64,000 bases of DNA from Merluccius polli (taxonomy: Eukaryota > Chordata > Actinopteri > Gadiformes > Merlucciidae). The translations under genes were made by a program, and so were the position numbers. The stretch is from assembly GCA_030340625.1 (NCBI GenBank), contig JAOPHQ010002087.1, positions 1 to 64,000 on the forward strand. Reading direction: 5' to 3'. Under the pieces are notes generated by a model. The model did no database searches. It worked only from the letters and a program-made list of their open reading frames with translations, and had not been told where the DNA came from. Positions 58,325 to 63,652 of the stretch are shown in pieces. Positions within the stretch are counted from its first letter, which is position 1, and each line of letters opens with the position of its first letter.

Positions 58325-59253
58325 AGCAGAGAATGAGAGGGAGTGTGTGAGGGAGGAGAAGAAAGAGTGTGTGAGATGGAGACAGTGTGTGTGTGAGGGA
58401 GAGAAGGGGGGGAGAAGGAAAGAGAGTGTGAGGGGGAGAAGGAGAGGTAGTGTGAGGGGGAGAAGGAGAGAGAGTGTGAGGGGGAGAAGGAGAGAGAGTG
58501 TGAGGGGGAGAAGGAGAGAGAGTGTGAGGGGGAGAAGGAGAGATAGTGTGAGGGGGAGAAGGGGGAGAAGGAGAGAGAGTGTGAGGGGGAGAAGGGGGAG
58601 AAGGAGAGAGAGTGTGAAGGGGAGAAGGAAAGTGAGTGTGTGAGGGGGAGAAGGAGAGAGAGTGTGAGGGGGAGAAGGGGGAGAAGGAGAGAGAGTGTGA
58701 GGGGAAGAGGCGTGGATCCTTACGAGGTTCCGGCGGGTTCTCCGATGCGCTCATACTGCCGCTGGGACCTCGAGGGTCCGGGAGGAACCAGATTGGAGTG
58801 GAGTAGGTCCTCCTCTGATGGGCTGGCAGGCATACTGGGACCTGGAGGAGGAGGAGGAGGAGGAGGAGGAGGAGGAGGAGGAGGAGGAGGAGGAGGAGGA
58901 GAGGCAGGGGAAAGGTGAAGGAGAGAGTAGGAGGAGAGAGTGGAGGAGATGAGAAGTAGGGAGGAGGTCAGAGAGAGAGTGATGGAGAGGAGGAGGTGTG
59001 AGGAGGAGAGAGAAGAGAGGCAGAGGAGGAGGAGCAGGAGAGGATGGGAGGAGAGAGGAGAGGAATGATGAGAGGCAGGGGGTGGGGACAGAAGAGGAAA
59101 GAAGAAGAGGTGCAAAGACATGAGAAGAGAGGAGGTCTCAGCGCTCTCCTTGTAACAGACTTTAGTTTCACTAGAACAAACTGCATCAGGTTTTTGGGTG
59201 CGCTTGTTTTATGCTATACCTTCGCGTTGGTGCTCCGTCTCGGTGGGGGACAT
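29151..59253 (-). CDS. slc36a1: proton-coupled amino acid transporter 1 (PAT1/LYAAT1), complete, 11 coding exons
   Basis: Exons in mRNA order: 59220-59253, 58724-58841, 57790-57880, 56862-56950, 55981-56070, 53618-53702, 49974-50201, 47635-47733, 47209-47375, 44952-45124, 29151-29428. They sum to 1452 nt (483 codons plus TAG) with every GT-AG boundary in phase; human PAT1 is 476 residues. PAT1 carries H+ with Gly, Ala or Pro across the plasma or lysosomal membrane and feeds mTORC1 sensing. Features: GNIGTGLLGLP in TM1 (about 62-72), ITQLGFCCVYFVF in TM3, sequons at N175, N184 and N187, and Cys 181 and 333 matching the known PAT1 disulfide pair. EAANSTT, PLENKM and SITLNLPNCW read as SLC36A1 rather than SLC36A4. 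It converges with fat2 and the melatonin receptor. Intron 10 is 15.5 kb and filled with mobile elements. Confidence 0.95.
29430..29650. repeat. (GA)n blocks near the exon 11 acceptor
   Basis: Three (GA)n runs are separated by ACTTCA(C/G)AGATRAAGGC-type pieces that repeat at about 29584 and 29646. Confidence 0.88.
29986..32489 (-). CDS. L1-type reverse transcriptase (ORF2 C-terminal part)
   Basis: About 834 uninterrupted codons are present, plus 51 more beyond the hAT insertion. RT motifs in order: GKSSGPDGFGVEFYK, SSYRPVSMLNLDFKIFTKIL, DQMGFIPNR, LCLDAEKAFDQVEW, GTRQGCPLSPLLFALAIEP, SLYADDVALFV (catalytic DD), GYTINWQKSE and YVKYLGI. A C-terminal CNRCNVAEGSLAHLFWTCPK holds the Cys/His knuckle of L1 ORF2. 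The enzyme would copy LINE RNA into DNA at the target site. No stop or frameshift is seen, so the copy is fairly young, but truncation makes it inactive. The ATG at 32490 in this frame is incidental. Confidence 0.9.
32490..36455 (+). mobile_element. full-length hAT-superfamily DNA transposon nested in the L1
   Basis: The left end is CAGGGCTCTAGA (32490) and the right end is TCTAGAGCCCTG (36444-36455), a perfect 12-bp inverted repeat. The flanks share ATCCA with these ends, or ATCCACA if the terminal CA is counted in the target. This is shorter than the usual 8-bp hAT duplication. Further GTGCGMC/TTAGGTCGCAC and GGTGCACCTAA motifs occur near both ends. The 4.0-kb body carries an intron-containing transposase gene (32817-36060). 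Removing the element restores the L1 frame. Confidence 0.9.
32817..36060 (+). CDS. intron-bearing hAT transposase (TTF/BED-finger type)
   Basis: Nine exons: 32817-33642, 33844-34030, 34135 to about 34441, 34576-34695, 34788-34940, 35045-35177, 35290-35443, 35538-35676, 35773-36060, stop TGA. All join in frame; the donor after 35177 is the GC type (TAG/GCAAGT). The start MKRTIDSFFVK is typical of this transposase group. A zinc-finger-like part follows (MHCTYCKECGKTM, then TLKKHNASAKH). Further on come LIDGDTDVS, ALGADGAAVNLG and a C-terminal hAT dimerisation segment (LPVSAAVCERGFSTQKRIKS). It would cut and paste the element. The exon 3 donor reads AAAG/GCCAGT, probably a decayed GT, so this copy may be mis-spliced. 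It resembles the transposon source of ZNF862/KIAA1586-like host genes. Confidence 0.85.
36456..36609 (-). pseudogene. detached upstream piece of the L1 ORF2
   Basis: The minus strand reads SPSIKNVDCFHKIKSRSGVI and LINSRFKEYYEELYRSKATG, the L1 segment just before the RT domain. It joins directly to the frame at 32489. The LINE ends near 36609 by 5' truncation. Confidence 0.85.
36778..36812. repeat. (AC)n microsatellite
   Basis: An (AC)n run of about 34 bp. Confidence 0.95.
37085..37330 (+). mobile_element. LINE/SINE 3'-tail-like repeat
   Basis: TATTTATATAGCGCTTTTCA and CTCAAAGTCGCTTTACACAA are the typical tail of dispersed fish retroelements. The following GTCTTGAGGTGGGATTGGAA and GGGACTCTGAGAGTCTGATG belong to the same dispersed family. 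A CAGA/G run interrupts it. Confidence 0.65.
37795..38225 (-). pseudogene. non-LTR reverse transcriptase fragment
   Basis: On the minus strand, MIWHQIQTAKVEKRDLHVVF followed by LDLTNAFGSVSHKLLWSAF is RT motif A (D in FLDLTNAFGSV). The frame is then disrupted by a (GGA)n expansion at 38040-38080 (read as a Ser run) and recovers as RT-like codons down to about 37800. It comes from a LINE different from the L1 at 29.7-36.6 kb. It is a relic. Confidence 0.75.
38840..38965. repeat. (GA)n and (GACA)n tract
   Basis: GA-rich DNA ends in GACAGACAGACAGACAGATA. Confidence 0.9.
38970..39190 (+). mobile_element. LINE 3'-end relic
   Basis: From 38982 one frame reads WNTVPKSVRELGSVDIFK, stop, GRKTYLFNP. 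This is the widespread C-terminal end of fish LINE reverse transcriptases (W-N-x-x-P...FK..LKTYLF). The tail GTAGCTTTGGATATAA, cut by the THAP element, continues after it as GCTGCTGAATGACTAAATAG at 41976. Confidence 0.65.
39298..40155. mobile_element. 858-bp hAT-like MITE nested in the THAP element
   Basis: It begins CAGAGAATG and ends GGGCTCTG. ATATGAA is duplicated on both sides (39291-39297 and 40156-40162). The intact right arm of the host element shows the uninterrupted sequence GCGGTGAATATGAATCAAAA, which proves the insertion. Degenerate sub-terminal repeats include GAGTGCAGAATGAATGG near both ends. It landed at the ATG of the THAP frame and separates it from its upstream leader. Confidence 0.9.
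40158..40703 (+). CDS. THAP-domain protein frame, left arm
   Basis: ATG 40158 opens a frame whose residues 38-110 form a full THAP zinc finger: HCCVPLC, the W of TQWLHKIRR, HRFPKH, VCSRHF (C-x-x-H), and the closing ANAIPTLF (AVPTIF-type box). THAP domains bind short DNA sites and are found in P-element transposases and host regulators. After about residue 150 the frame runs into the 20-bp tandem repeat. No catalytic or second domain follows. The nested MITE lies directly before the ATG, so transcription from the element's own leader is doubtful. Confidence 0.7.
   Translation: MNQNEQMRAVTVRKKKNNNMRDGYKLQKVVGGSNEHCCVPLCTGSSRYNTELSFHRFPKHTGHRTQWLHKIRRTGFTITPHTKVCSRHFTKDQIRTTAKGRRFLTANAIPTLFGWNAYSNKTRAAVWERRTRPTSRPEPGPAETEEEIVDMVPMAIDHDCVVYGFMIYDLWSISMIYGLYL
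40660..40775 (+). repeat. 20-bp tandem repeat, left arm
   Basis: Six copies of TATCTATGATCTATGGTCTA. The inverted equivalent is at 41235-41385. Confidence 0.95.
41235..41385 (-). repeat. 20-bp tandem repeat, right arm
   Basis: About seven copies of TAGACCATAGATCATAGATA, the reverse complement of the left-arm unit, with small indels. Confidence 0.95.
41367..41873 (-). CDS. THAP-domain protein frame, right arm
   Basis: This is the mirror copy of the frame at 40158, with the same complete THAP finger (CCVPLC, QWLHKIRR, VCSRHF, ANAIPTLF). Differences are few, for example LFEW for LFGW, TSSPEPG for TSRPEPG, and a shift after EPGPAETE. The likely ATG is 41871-41873 (MNQNEQMRAV). A GTG two codons upstream is not a start. 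This copy keeps its leader, which runs directly into the terminal inverted repeat. Confidence 0.7.
   Translation of the reverse strand: MNQNEQMRAVTVRKKKNNNMRDGYKLQKVVGGSNEHCCVPLCTGSSRYNTELSFHRFPKHTGHRTQWLHKIRRTGFTITPHTKVCSRHFTKDQIRTTAKGRRFLTANAIPTLFEWNAYSNKTRAAVWERRTRPTSSPEPGPAETEGGDCGYGPDAHRPRLRGLWIYDL
42655..42998 (+). repeat. 44-bp minisatellite
   Basis: About 7.7 copies of a 44-bp unit (GACTCCTGGTCTAACCCCAC, AGACAACCAGCTAAAAGGGT, TCCA). Confidence 0.95.
43000..44809. other. slc36a1 intron 10, unique part
   Basis: Contains TTGCTTTGTTGGTATTTCCC/TTGCTTTGTGGGTATTTCCC in tandem near 43145-43190 and CT-rich DNA at 43340-43440. I see no exon or bounded element. Confidence 0.5.
44810..44962 (-). 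repeat. 17-bp tandem repeat made of the exon 10 splice donor
   Basis: Nine 17-bp units stand head to tail. The unit nearest the exon (44946-44962) spans the exon 10 end and donor: CATATTTACCT/GTAAGT on the minus strand. The other eight repeat this as (C/T)(A/G)TATTTACCT/GTAAGG, GTAAGA, GTCAGA, GTCAAT or GTCAGT. Six of the nine units keep a consensus GTAAGN donor. Confidence 0.95.
44952..45124 (-). CDS. slc36a1: slc36a1 exon 10
   Basis: The acceptor TCGCTGCAG precedes G/ATG TAC CAG. The exon reads MYQIVKLLYSFGIFITFALQ, FYVPAEILILPMVDRV, and a membrane segment ending AMLVIFT. The donor is T/GTAAGT. It codes about residues 335-391. Confidence 0.95.
45168..45345 (+). mobile_element. tRNA-derived SINE, near full length
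   Basis: Order: GATAGTCTCGTGGTTAGGGT (A box), TGGCTTCGATCCCC (B box), ACCTGGGAAATCCTTGAGCA, ACCCCTACCTGCTCCTTAAT, tail GTAACTTTGGATAAAAGAGA. Same family as 12000 and 47797. It lies in slc36a1 intron 9, antisense to the gene. Confidence 0.8.
45346..46984. other. slc36a1 intron 9, unique part
   Basis: A GTGTC-ATTGTACCAAGGG repeat occurs at 45355-45420 (three copies). (CA)n is at 45882-45900. No exon is supported. Confidence 0.5.
46985..47105 (+). mobile_element. degenerate SINE copy
   Basis: GGTTAGGGCTTCAATTCCCA (B-box-like) and the tail GTAAGATGCTTTGAAAATAA with CGTCCACTAAATGGC match the SINE tail pattern. Confidence 0.5.
47209..47375 (-). CDS. slc36a1: slc36a1 exon 9
   Basis: Acceptor CCCCGCAG; it reads VLPLENKMQKPEGFRLVLYV then SITLNLPNC and ends TG/GTAAGC within a Trp codon. 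The Cys before that Trp is residue 333. Confidence 0.95.
47635..47733 (-). CDS. slc36a1: slc36a1 exon 8
   Basis: 99 bp, phase 0 both sides: NIQLPIDLPKIGKAKDYPLF then FGMAIFAFEGIGV. Acceptor GTTTGCAG, donor GTG/GTAAAT. Confidence 0.95.
47797..47975 (+). mobile_element. tRNA-derived SINE copy
   Basis: GATAGTTTAGTGGTCAGGGG (A box), GGGTTCAAACCCC (B box), CGTCCTTGAACAGGATTCAA, tail GTAAGTCGCTTGGGATGAAG with ATGACTAAATAGTAAA. It lies in intron 7, antisense to slc36a1. Confidence 0.8.
47976..49074. other. slc36a1 intron 7, unique part
   Basis: A purine-rich stretch, (CT)n at 48439-48480 and (GT)n at 48680-48700 are present. No exon is supported. Confidence 0.55.
49075..49973 (-). repeat. TTGTGTAG minisatellite containing two copies of the exon 7 end and donor
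   Basis: Roughly 20-bp units (GTTGTGTAGTATTGTGTGTA) vary widely over 900 bp. Embedded at about 49720-49760 and 49821-49862 are two copies of the exon 7 end: on the minus strand CATCTACTACTACTC(T/C)(G/C)TTATG followed by GTAACAC, as at the real donor (49973). Repeat-driven frames across it are not genes. Confidence 0.93.
49974..50201 (-). CDS. slc36a1: slc36a1 exon 7
   Basis: 228 bp, phase 0: VVEAANSTTWDCQVNHTNQT (three sequons and the loop Cys 181), then SRIYMLFFLPAFILLVFTPN, and SLVLIYYYSVM before the donor ATG/GTAACA. Acceptor CTCTGACAG. The donor is a poorer match than most in this gene. Confidence 0.95.
50205..50400. repeat. purine-rich (GGA)n-like tract at the exon 7 acceptor
   Basis: GAGGAGGAGGGG-type DNA, pyrimidine-rich on the gene strand, continues past the acceptor into intron 6. 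A similar tract lies at 50970-51120. Confidence 0.85.
51536..53317. mobile_element. Harbinger-like element with GGGCCCTATCTTGC ends
   Basis: Left GGGCCCTATCTTGC at 51536 and right GCAAGATAGGGCCC at 53304-53317 form a perfect 14-bp inverted repeat flanked by GAT on both sides (a 3-bp duplication, as in PIF/Harbinger). GCGCAA-rich motifs lie near both ends. The 1.8-kb body has no transposase. It holds a nested MITE and lies in slc36a1 intron 6. Confidence 0.82.
52270..52799. mobile_element. nested hAT-like MITE
   Basis: It begins CAGTGCTTGAAG and ends CTTCAAGCACTG. Internal arms CCGGTGTCGTGCCAAAAAGT and GATTGTCTGCCA recur inverted at about 52652-52690. The flanks TGTAAAAG and TCTATAAG match at 6 of 8, suggesting an aged 8-bp duplication. 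A poly-C run lies at 52753-52776. Confidence 0.8.
53330..53400. mobile_element. possible MITE end, AT-rich
   Basis: ATATCACGATATGGATATAA, (AT)n and a terminal GCCCAGCCCTAG resemble the right end of GGGCTGGGC-type MITEs. ATCCCGATATAGGTC near 51290 may belong to its left half. Confidence 0.4.
53536..53610. repeat. (GT)n next to the exon 6 donor
   Basis: A (TG)n run of about 75 bp ends seven bases from the exon 6 donor; on the gene strand the intron reads GTCAGTC followed by (AC)n. Confidence 0.95.
53618..53702 (-). CDS. slc36a1: slc36a1 exon 6
   Basis: 85 bp; AG/A TGG ACA: WTVNLFLIITQLGFCCVYFV then FLSDNIKQ. Acceptor CTTTTCCAG; donor CAG/GTCAGT. It codes residues 142-169 after completing Arg 141. 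Confidence 0.95.
54291..55086 (-). repeat. 36-bp minisatellite in intron 5
   Basis: About 22 copies of a 36-bp unit (plus strand TCATATCCAGACCTATCTCC then ACACTGTGTTTTAGTC) with few substitutions. Because the unit is a multiple of three, it gives a long GYETKTQCGDRS-type frame that is not a protein. Confidence 0.97.
55087..55980. other. slc36a1 intron 5, unique part
   Basis: GA-rich and AT-rich DNA; GATAGACAGATTAAAGAGA-like purine sequence covers 55680-55970. Nothing bounded was recognised. Confidence 0.5.
55981..56070 (-). CDS. slc36a1: slc36a1 exon 5
   Basis: 90 bp: completes Arg 111, then VNKPFLSYGEAMHVGLENVS and WLRRLAPMG. Acceptor CTTCTCCAG, donor AG/GTACAG. Confidence 0.95.
56562..56655 (+). 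repeat. 51-bp tandem duplication
   Basis: CCCAGTACAACCACAGTCTT followed by CTACTGGTGGACACTGGGAG occurs twice with a partial third start. Confidence 0.9.
56862..56950 (-). CDS. slc36a1: slc36a1 exon 4
   Basis: 89 bp: LGPVSLLCMGFIAIHCMKLL then VKCSSHLSE and AG of an Arg codon. Acceptor CTCTCTCTAG, donor AG/GTAAGC. Confidence 0.95.
57790..57880 (-). CDS. slc36a1: slc36a1 exon 3
   Basis: 91 bp: completes Ser 51, then FFQTLIHMLKGNIGTGLLGL and PLAVKNAGLV. This is TM1 with the GNIGTGLLGLP signature of the family. Acceptor GCTCTCCAG, donor GTG/GTAAGC. Confidence 0.96.
58277..58712. repeat. (GT)n then GAGGGGGAGAAGGAGAGAGAGTGT tandem repeat
   Basis: (GT)n occupies 58277-58322. About 15 units of 24 bp or so, GTGAGGGGGAGAAGGAGAGA plus GAGT, then run to 58712, eleven bases from the exon 2 donor. 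Confidence 0.93.
58724..58841 (-). CDS. slc36a1: slc36a1 exon 2
   Basis: 118 bp of cytosolic N-terminus: GPSMPASPSEEDLLHSNLVP then SRSQRQYERIGEPAGTS. Acceptor (CTC)nCAG, donor TC/GTAAGG. The SPSEE and YERIG segments parallel human PAT1 (ESPSEG, YQRFG). Confidence 0.93.
58842..58905. repeat. (GGA)n forming the exon 2 polypyrimidine tract
   Basis: About 20 GGA triplets; read on the gene strand they are (TCC)n directly before the exon 2 AG. Confidence 0.95.
59220..59253 (-). CDS. slc36a1: slc36a1 exon 1, coding part
   Basis: ATG at 59251-59253 gives MSPTETEHQRE plus G, and the donor G/GTATAG joins exon 2 in phase. On the gene strand, CCTGCTCAG ends at 59280, so the exon may start at 59279 with 26 bases of leader. 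No other nearby ATG joins exon 2 in frame. Confidence 0.75.
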
Positions 59254-59280
59254 GGTTGAGCCGGGCGGGGCGGTGGGCGC

Positions 59281-60268
59281 TGAGCAGGGTGGTGTCAGCA
59301 GGGTGGCGTCAGGAGGGTGGCGTCAGGAGGGCGGTGTCAGGAGGGTGGCGTCAGGAGGGCGGTGTCAGGAGGGCAGTGTCAGCAGGGCGGTGTCAGCAGG
59401 GTGGTGTCAGGAGGGCGGCGTCAGGAGGGCGGTGTCAGGAGGGTGGTGTCAGCAGGGCGGTGTCAGGAGGGTGGTGTCAGCAGGGCGGTGTTAGGAGGGC
59501 GGCGTCAGGAGGGTGGCGTCAGGAGGGTGGTGTCAGCAGGGTGGTGTCAGCAGGGCGGTGTCAGGAGGGTGCTGAGCAGGGTGGTCTCAGGAGGGTGGTG
59601 TCAGGAGGGTGGCGTCAGGAGGGTGGTGTCAGGAGGGTGGTGTCAGGAGGGAGGCGTCAGGAGGGCAGCGTCAGGAGGGCGGCGTCAGGAGGGTGGTGTC
59701 AGGAGGGTGGCGTCAGGAAGGTGGTGTCAGGAGGGTGGTGTCAGCAGGGCGGTGTTAGGAGGGCGGCGTCAGGAGGGTGGCGTCAGGAGGGTGGTGTCAG
59801 CAGGGTGGTGTCAGCAGGGCGGTGTCAGGAGGGTGCTGAGCAGGGTGGTCTCAGGAGGGTGGTGTCAGGAGGGTGGCGTCAGGAGGGTGGTGTCAGGAGG
59901 GTGGTGTCAGGAGGGAGGCGTCAGGAGGGCGGCGTCAGGAGGGCGGCGTCAGGAGGGCGGCGTCAGGAGGGTGGTGTCAGGAGGGTGGCGTCAGGAAGGT
60001 GGTGTCAGGAGGGTGGTGTCAGCAGGGTGGTGTCAGGAGGGTGGCGTCAGGAAGGTGGTGTCAGGAGGGTGGCGTCAGGAGGGTGGCGTCAGGAAGGTGG
60101 TGTCAGGAGGGCGGCGTCAGGAGGGCGGTGTCAGGAGGGTGCTGAGCAGGGTGGTCTCAGGAGGGCGGCGTCAGGAGGGCGGCGTCAGGAGGGTGGTGTC
60201 AGGAGGGTGGCGTCAGGAGGGTGGCGTCAGGAGGGCGGCGTCAGGAGGGCGGCGTCAGGAGGGCGGTG
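59281..60268 (+). repeat. 15-bp minisatellite with about 250-300-bp higher-order units
   Basis: About 65 units of GTGGTGTCAGGAGGG and variants (GGCGTC, CAGCAGG). GTGCTGAGCAGGGTGGTCTC recurs at about 59567, 59828 and 60135, marking a higher-order period. The array lies directly 5' of slc36a1 exon 1. Its long open frames (RQEGGVRRV) are repeat products. Confidence 0.96.
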
Positions 60269-60777
60269 GTCTGGCGCTGGTCTGACTGGGTTCCCGGATC
60301 TTCAGATCAGACAGATGAGTGTTTCAACACCGTCCAACTGGGAGGTCAAAGCACACGTCATATTTAATGTACACTATACATACACACGTGTCATACATAC
60401 ATGCTTTACATATATGTACATACATACTGTATACATACACACGCATACTATATTCATATACGTACATATTGTATGTTTTACATATATGATAAACATACAC
60501 ACATTGTAGTACATACAATACATACACATGTTATATACTCTCTGTACTCTCTAGACCTAATTAACTCAACAGTCTCCCAATTAGTACTTAATTGCCTAAT
60601 TGGGCGATATGTACTTTTTATATGTCTTATGATCCCTTATGTTCCTAAACATTAACAGTTTTTTTTACCATTTCAAATGGCATGCATTGTGTTTTAATCC
60701 CACGACAAACACGCTTCAGACGGGACAGGAGGGATATTCTATACACACACATGGCTGTAGGAGTATGTATATGTATT
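60269..60777. other. presumed slc36a1 5' intron, AT-rich
   Basis: ACATACATAC-type DNA at 60370-60530; no exon is supported. Confidence 0.5.
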
Positions 60778-60862
60778 AGTGGTGGGCATAGATTAATTTG
60801 TTAAATCTAGATTAATCTAACTGTAATCTTGAAATTAATCTAGATTAATCTAGATTAAAATG
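60778..60862. mobile_element. hAT-like MITE remnant
   Basis: TAGTGGTGGGCATAGATTAA followed by several AATCTAGATTAATCT palindromes is typical of one end of a hAT MITE. The other end was not found. Confidence 0.45.
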
Positions 60863-61339
60863 GCTCATTTGAATTCTGTCGAAGGCATTCATAATATGTG
60901 TGTGCTACCACGTTCACAAAACTACAGATGTGGCCGTTGACTTCATGGAACGTGTCCGGGAGCGGTGATCGACAAGAACCGACCTCCATGACCTTCTGCA
61001 ATGTCCGCTGTATGTTGTGTCTGTGAGGGAAAACATCTGAACTGAACTGAACTGAACTGGAGATACACAACTACGTAGTTATAACATCACTCAGTTCAAA
61101 CTACTTTATAGAGGTTGCGATTCGGTAGTTTTGGGGACCAGATCCTAACCTATAATTCATGATATGGACGTTGTACATATATTGCATGTAAACAGTATAA
61201 AATATGGATCTGTCTGTGTGTAATTGATTTGCGCCCCCAGAACATGAAGACAGCTCACACCTGAACTTTGCTCTTAGTAAAGGTTAAGGAGACCCACTAC
61301 CATTTATCCACAATGGTTTTGGTGAAAAACATTAGCAAT

Positions 61340-61450
61340 CAGGGGGGGGGGGGGGGGGGGGATTATCAATATGGGCAGACATAGTCACACACTACACACA
61401 CACACACGCACACACACACACACACGCACACACACACACGCACACGTTAA
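61340..61450. repeat. poly-G run and (AC)n
   Basis: A G run of about 20 at 61342-61361, then (CA)n with CG interruptions at 61396-61445. Confidence 0.93.
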
Positions 61451-61812
61451 CGAGATAGGAAACAGACAGTTGAGCAACTCCTTCATCTCGTCTTAATCTC
61501 GAGGTTAAGTCACCATTCGTCTCCTGATACTAACGACACAGAGAGAGTTAGAGAGAGAGATGGCGTATTGATGAGATGCTGCAACATTATCGATCTGCAC
61601 GTATCAGCTCGCCAAGCGAAAGGGCTGCAGGTCCCCGACCACAGGACGGCGGCAGCGCCATGTTGCTGTTGTGGCTGTTGTTACCAAGGAACAGTACAGT
61701 AATAACAGTAATAACAGTATGTCCATGTGTCTCTATTGGGGCGAGTGTGTAAAACAATGCAATCCTAACACTGAAGCTCAGATCCATTCATCAGACTGTC
61801 ATTTAGCTTGTA

Positions 61813-61844
<32 letters not shown>

Positions 61845-61884
61845 CTGGATCAATATAAAACATATAAAACAATATAAGCCTTAC

Positions 61885-62040
61885 CTTCACATCCTCCGCC
61901 TGGATGACCGGACTGATTCTGATGAAATGTCGCTTTGATTCAGCCCTGTATTCCTGTCTGTCTGCCTGCCTGTCTGTCTATGCAAACACAGTGCTGATCT
62001 ACCTGCAGTGTCTGGTCTGTCTGCTCAGCAGCAGGACCTG
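61885..62040 (-). other. slc36a1: candidate noncoding first exon of slc36a1
   Basis: On the minus strand GGCGGAGGATGTGAAG is followed by GTAAGG, a near-perfect donor at 61884-61883. The ATG in it is followed at once by TGA, so it would be leader. The upper limit is not known. It would splice to exon 1 at about 59279. Confidence 0.45.
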
Positions 62041-62047
62041 GAGCCTG

Positions 62048-62102
62048 GTCACGTGGAGCCTGGTCACGTGACGCCTGGGGGCGGGGCATCAGGTCACATG
62101 AC
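62048..62102 (-). promoter_or_regulatory. cluster of CLEAR-type E-boxes in the presumed slc36a1 promoter
   Basis: GTCACGTGGA at 62048-62057, the perfect palindrome GTCACGTGAC at 62063-62072 and GTCACATGAC at 62093-62102 lie within 55 bp, with a GC box (GGGGGCGGGGC) between. GTCACGTGAC is the known TFEB/TFE3 CLEAR consensus; CACGTG is also a CLOCK/BMAL1, USF and MYC site. Confidence 0.5.
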
Positions 62103-62677
62103 ATGACCGGTATGGCCGGCGAGGCGGCGCGTGCGTCCCGTCCCGTTGCTGTTTTATGGTTTTAACCTCTCTAAGTCTAAGGGACACCAACAGTCTGTTA
62201 GCAGGTGATATAGCCAATATAACATTTATATTTAGTGTGCTGAAGCACCCCTAAAAACAGGCTCAGCACCCCTAAAACTTGGGTAAGAAATGTTATTCTA
62301 AAAATTGTGTTTGTCTTTGACAGGGTTAAATAATGTCCAAAACATACTCCGTAGTTTGTGGTTTAAAATGTATATGTTAAGGACGAAAATGAAAACATCC
62401 CCGCTTAGCAAATGGTATCATCCTCTTCTCACCCCTCCTTCTCCTCTGCACCGCTCCGCAGCCCGACCGTCCAGCGCGACTCACGCAGAGTGAGATCTGT
62501 TTAGTTGTAGTGTTGTGAATCAACTCAGTAAGTGCTCCAAAGCTGTCTCACACTTCTTTCCTTTTACCGAGAGTTGTTCCGATTCCGATACCATATCGGT
62601 GAGTGCTGGAGTCCAGGCACCGTTTACCAGTTAGCTCTGTTAGCCCGGTTAGCTCCGTTAGCGCCATTAGCGCCATT

Positions 62678-63108
62678 AACGTAAGTTATTTACGTAACTT
62701 ACGTAAATTACGTAAATAACTTACGTAATTTGCGTAAGTTATTTACGTAATAACTTACGTAATTTGCGTAAGTTATTTACGTAATAACTTACGTAATTTG
62801 CGTAAGTTGCGTGAATTGCGTAACTTACGCAATTCACGTAAGTTATTACGTAAATAACTTACGTAATTTGCGTAAGTTATTTACGTAATAACTTACGTAA
62901 TTTGCGTAACTTACGTGAATTGCGTAACTTACGCAATTCACGTAAGTTATTACGTAAATAACTTACGCAAATTACGTAAGTTATTACGTAAATAACTTAC
63001 GCAAATTACGTAAGTTATTACGTAAATAACTTACGTTATTTGCGTAAGTTATTTACGTAATAACTTACGTAAATTACGTAAATTGTGTAAATAACTTACG
63101 TAATTCGC
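62678..63108. repeat. array of TTACGTAA/TTGCGTAA palindromes
   Basis: About 430 bp are built almost only from TTACGTAA (about 21 times) and TTGCGTAA or TTACGCAA (about 12 times), joined by ATAAC, GTTAT or single bases. Units occur in both orientations, so the array is a nest of palindromes at many scales. There is no coding content. Confidence 0.95.
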
Positions 63109-63446
63109 GCGTCTTTTCTGGTCCGTCGTCATGGAAACATGAAGCCCTGCCAGTGGTGCGGCGTTTGGACCAGAGTGAAAACAAACGAAACGACACATCA
63201 CTGTATACCACCAGTATGTGTGAAAACACTCACTGTGGCTTTTTAAATTAATTGTTATTTATTCATAGATTTATATCTGTTATTTTTCAGTTGTCTGACT
63301 ATCAAACCAGACAATAAAATAAAGTTAAATGTTTTTCTTTTGCTGTATTCATTCATGTTTTACAGAGGATTTAACCTGAACCAGGCTTTGCAACAATAAT
63401 AATCACATCACATTCATGGGGGCATAGTATATACTAACTCCTAGCG

Positions 63447-63450
<4 letters not shown>

Positions 63451-63526
<76 letters not shown>
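63451..63526. repeat. (GT)n microsatellite
   Basis: A (GT)n run of about 75 bp. Confidence 0.95.
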
Positions 63527-63530
<4 letters not shown>

Positions 63531-63591
63531 ATAAAGTTATTTTTCAATAGACATATTTTTTGTTTTTGTGTGAAAAAAGTGTGGGTGGTGG

Positions 63592-63652
63592 CAGTGGGGC
63601 TCATTGGGTGCTCAGCACCCCTAAAGCTCTGACCCTAGAATCGCCCCTGGTA
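63592..63652. mobile_element. right end of a hAT-like element
   Basis: GGGTGCTCAGCACCCCTAAA followed by GACCCTAGAATCGCCCCTG is a CCCTG-ending terminal repeat. The related motif TGCTGAAGCACCCCTAAAAA at 62239 may be its partner end, which would place the palindrome array inside this element. Confidence 0.5.

Noticed and set aside
29151..59253. Assignment of the transporter to slc36a4
   Set aside because: Human SLC36A4 lies next to MTNR1B, but NLPNCW, PLENKM and EAANSTT fit SLC36A1 better.
59211..60509. 432-codon RQEGGVRR frame
   Set aside because: 15-bp minisatellite translation; it overlaps slc36a1 exon 1 on the wrong strand.
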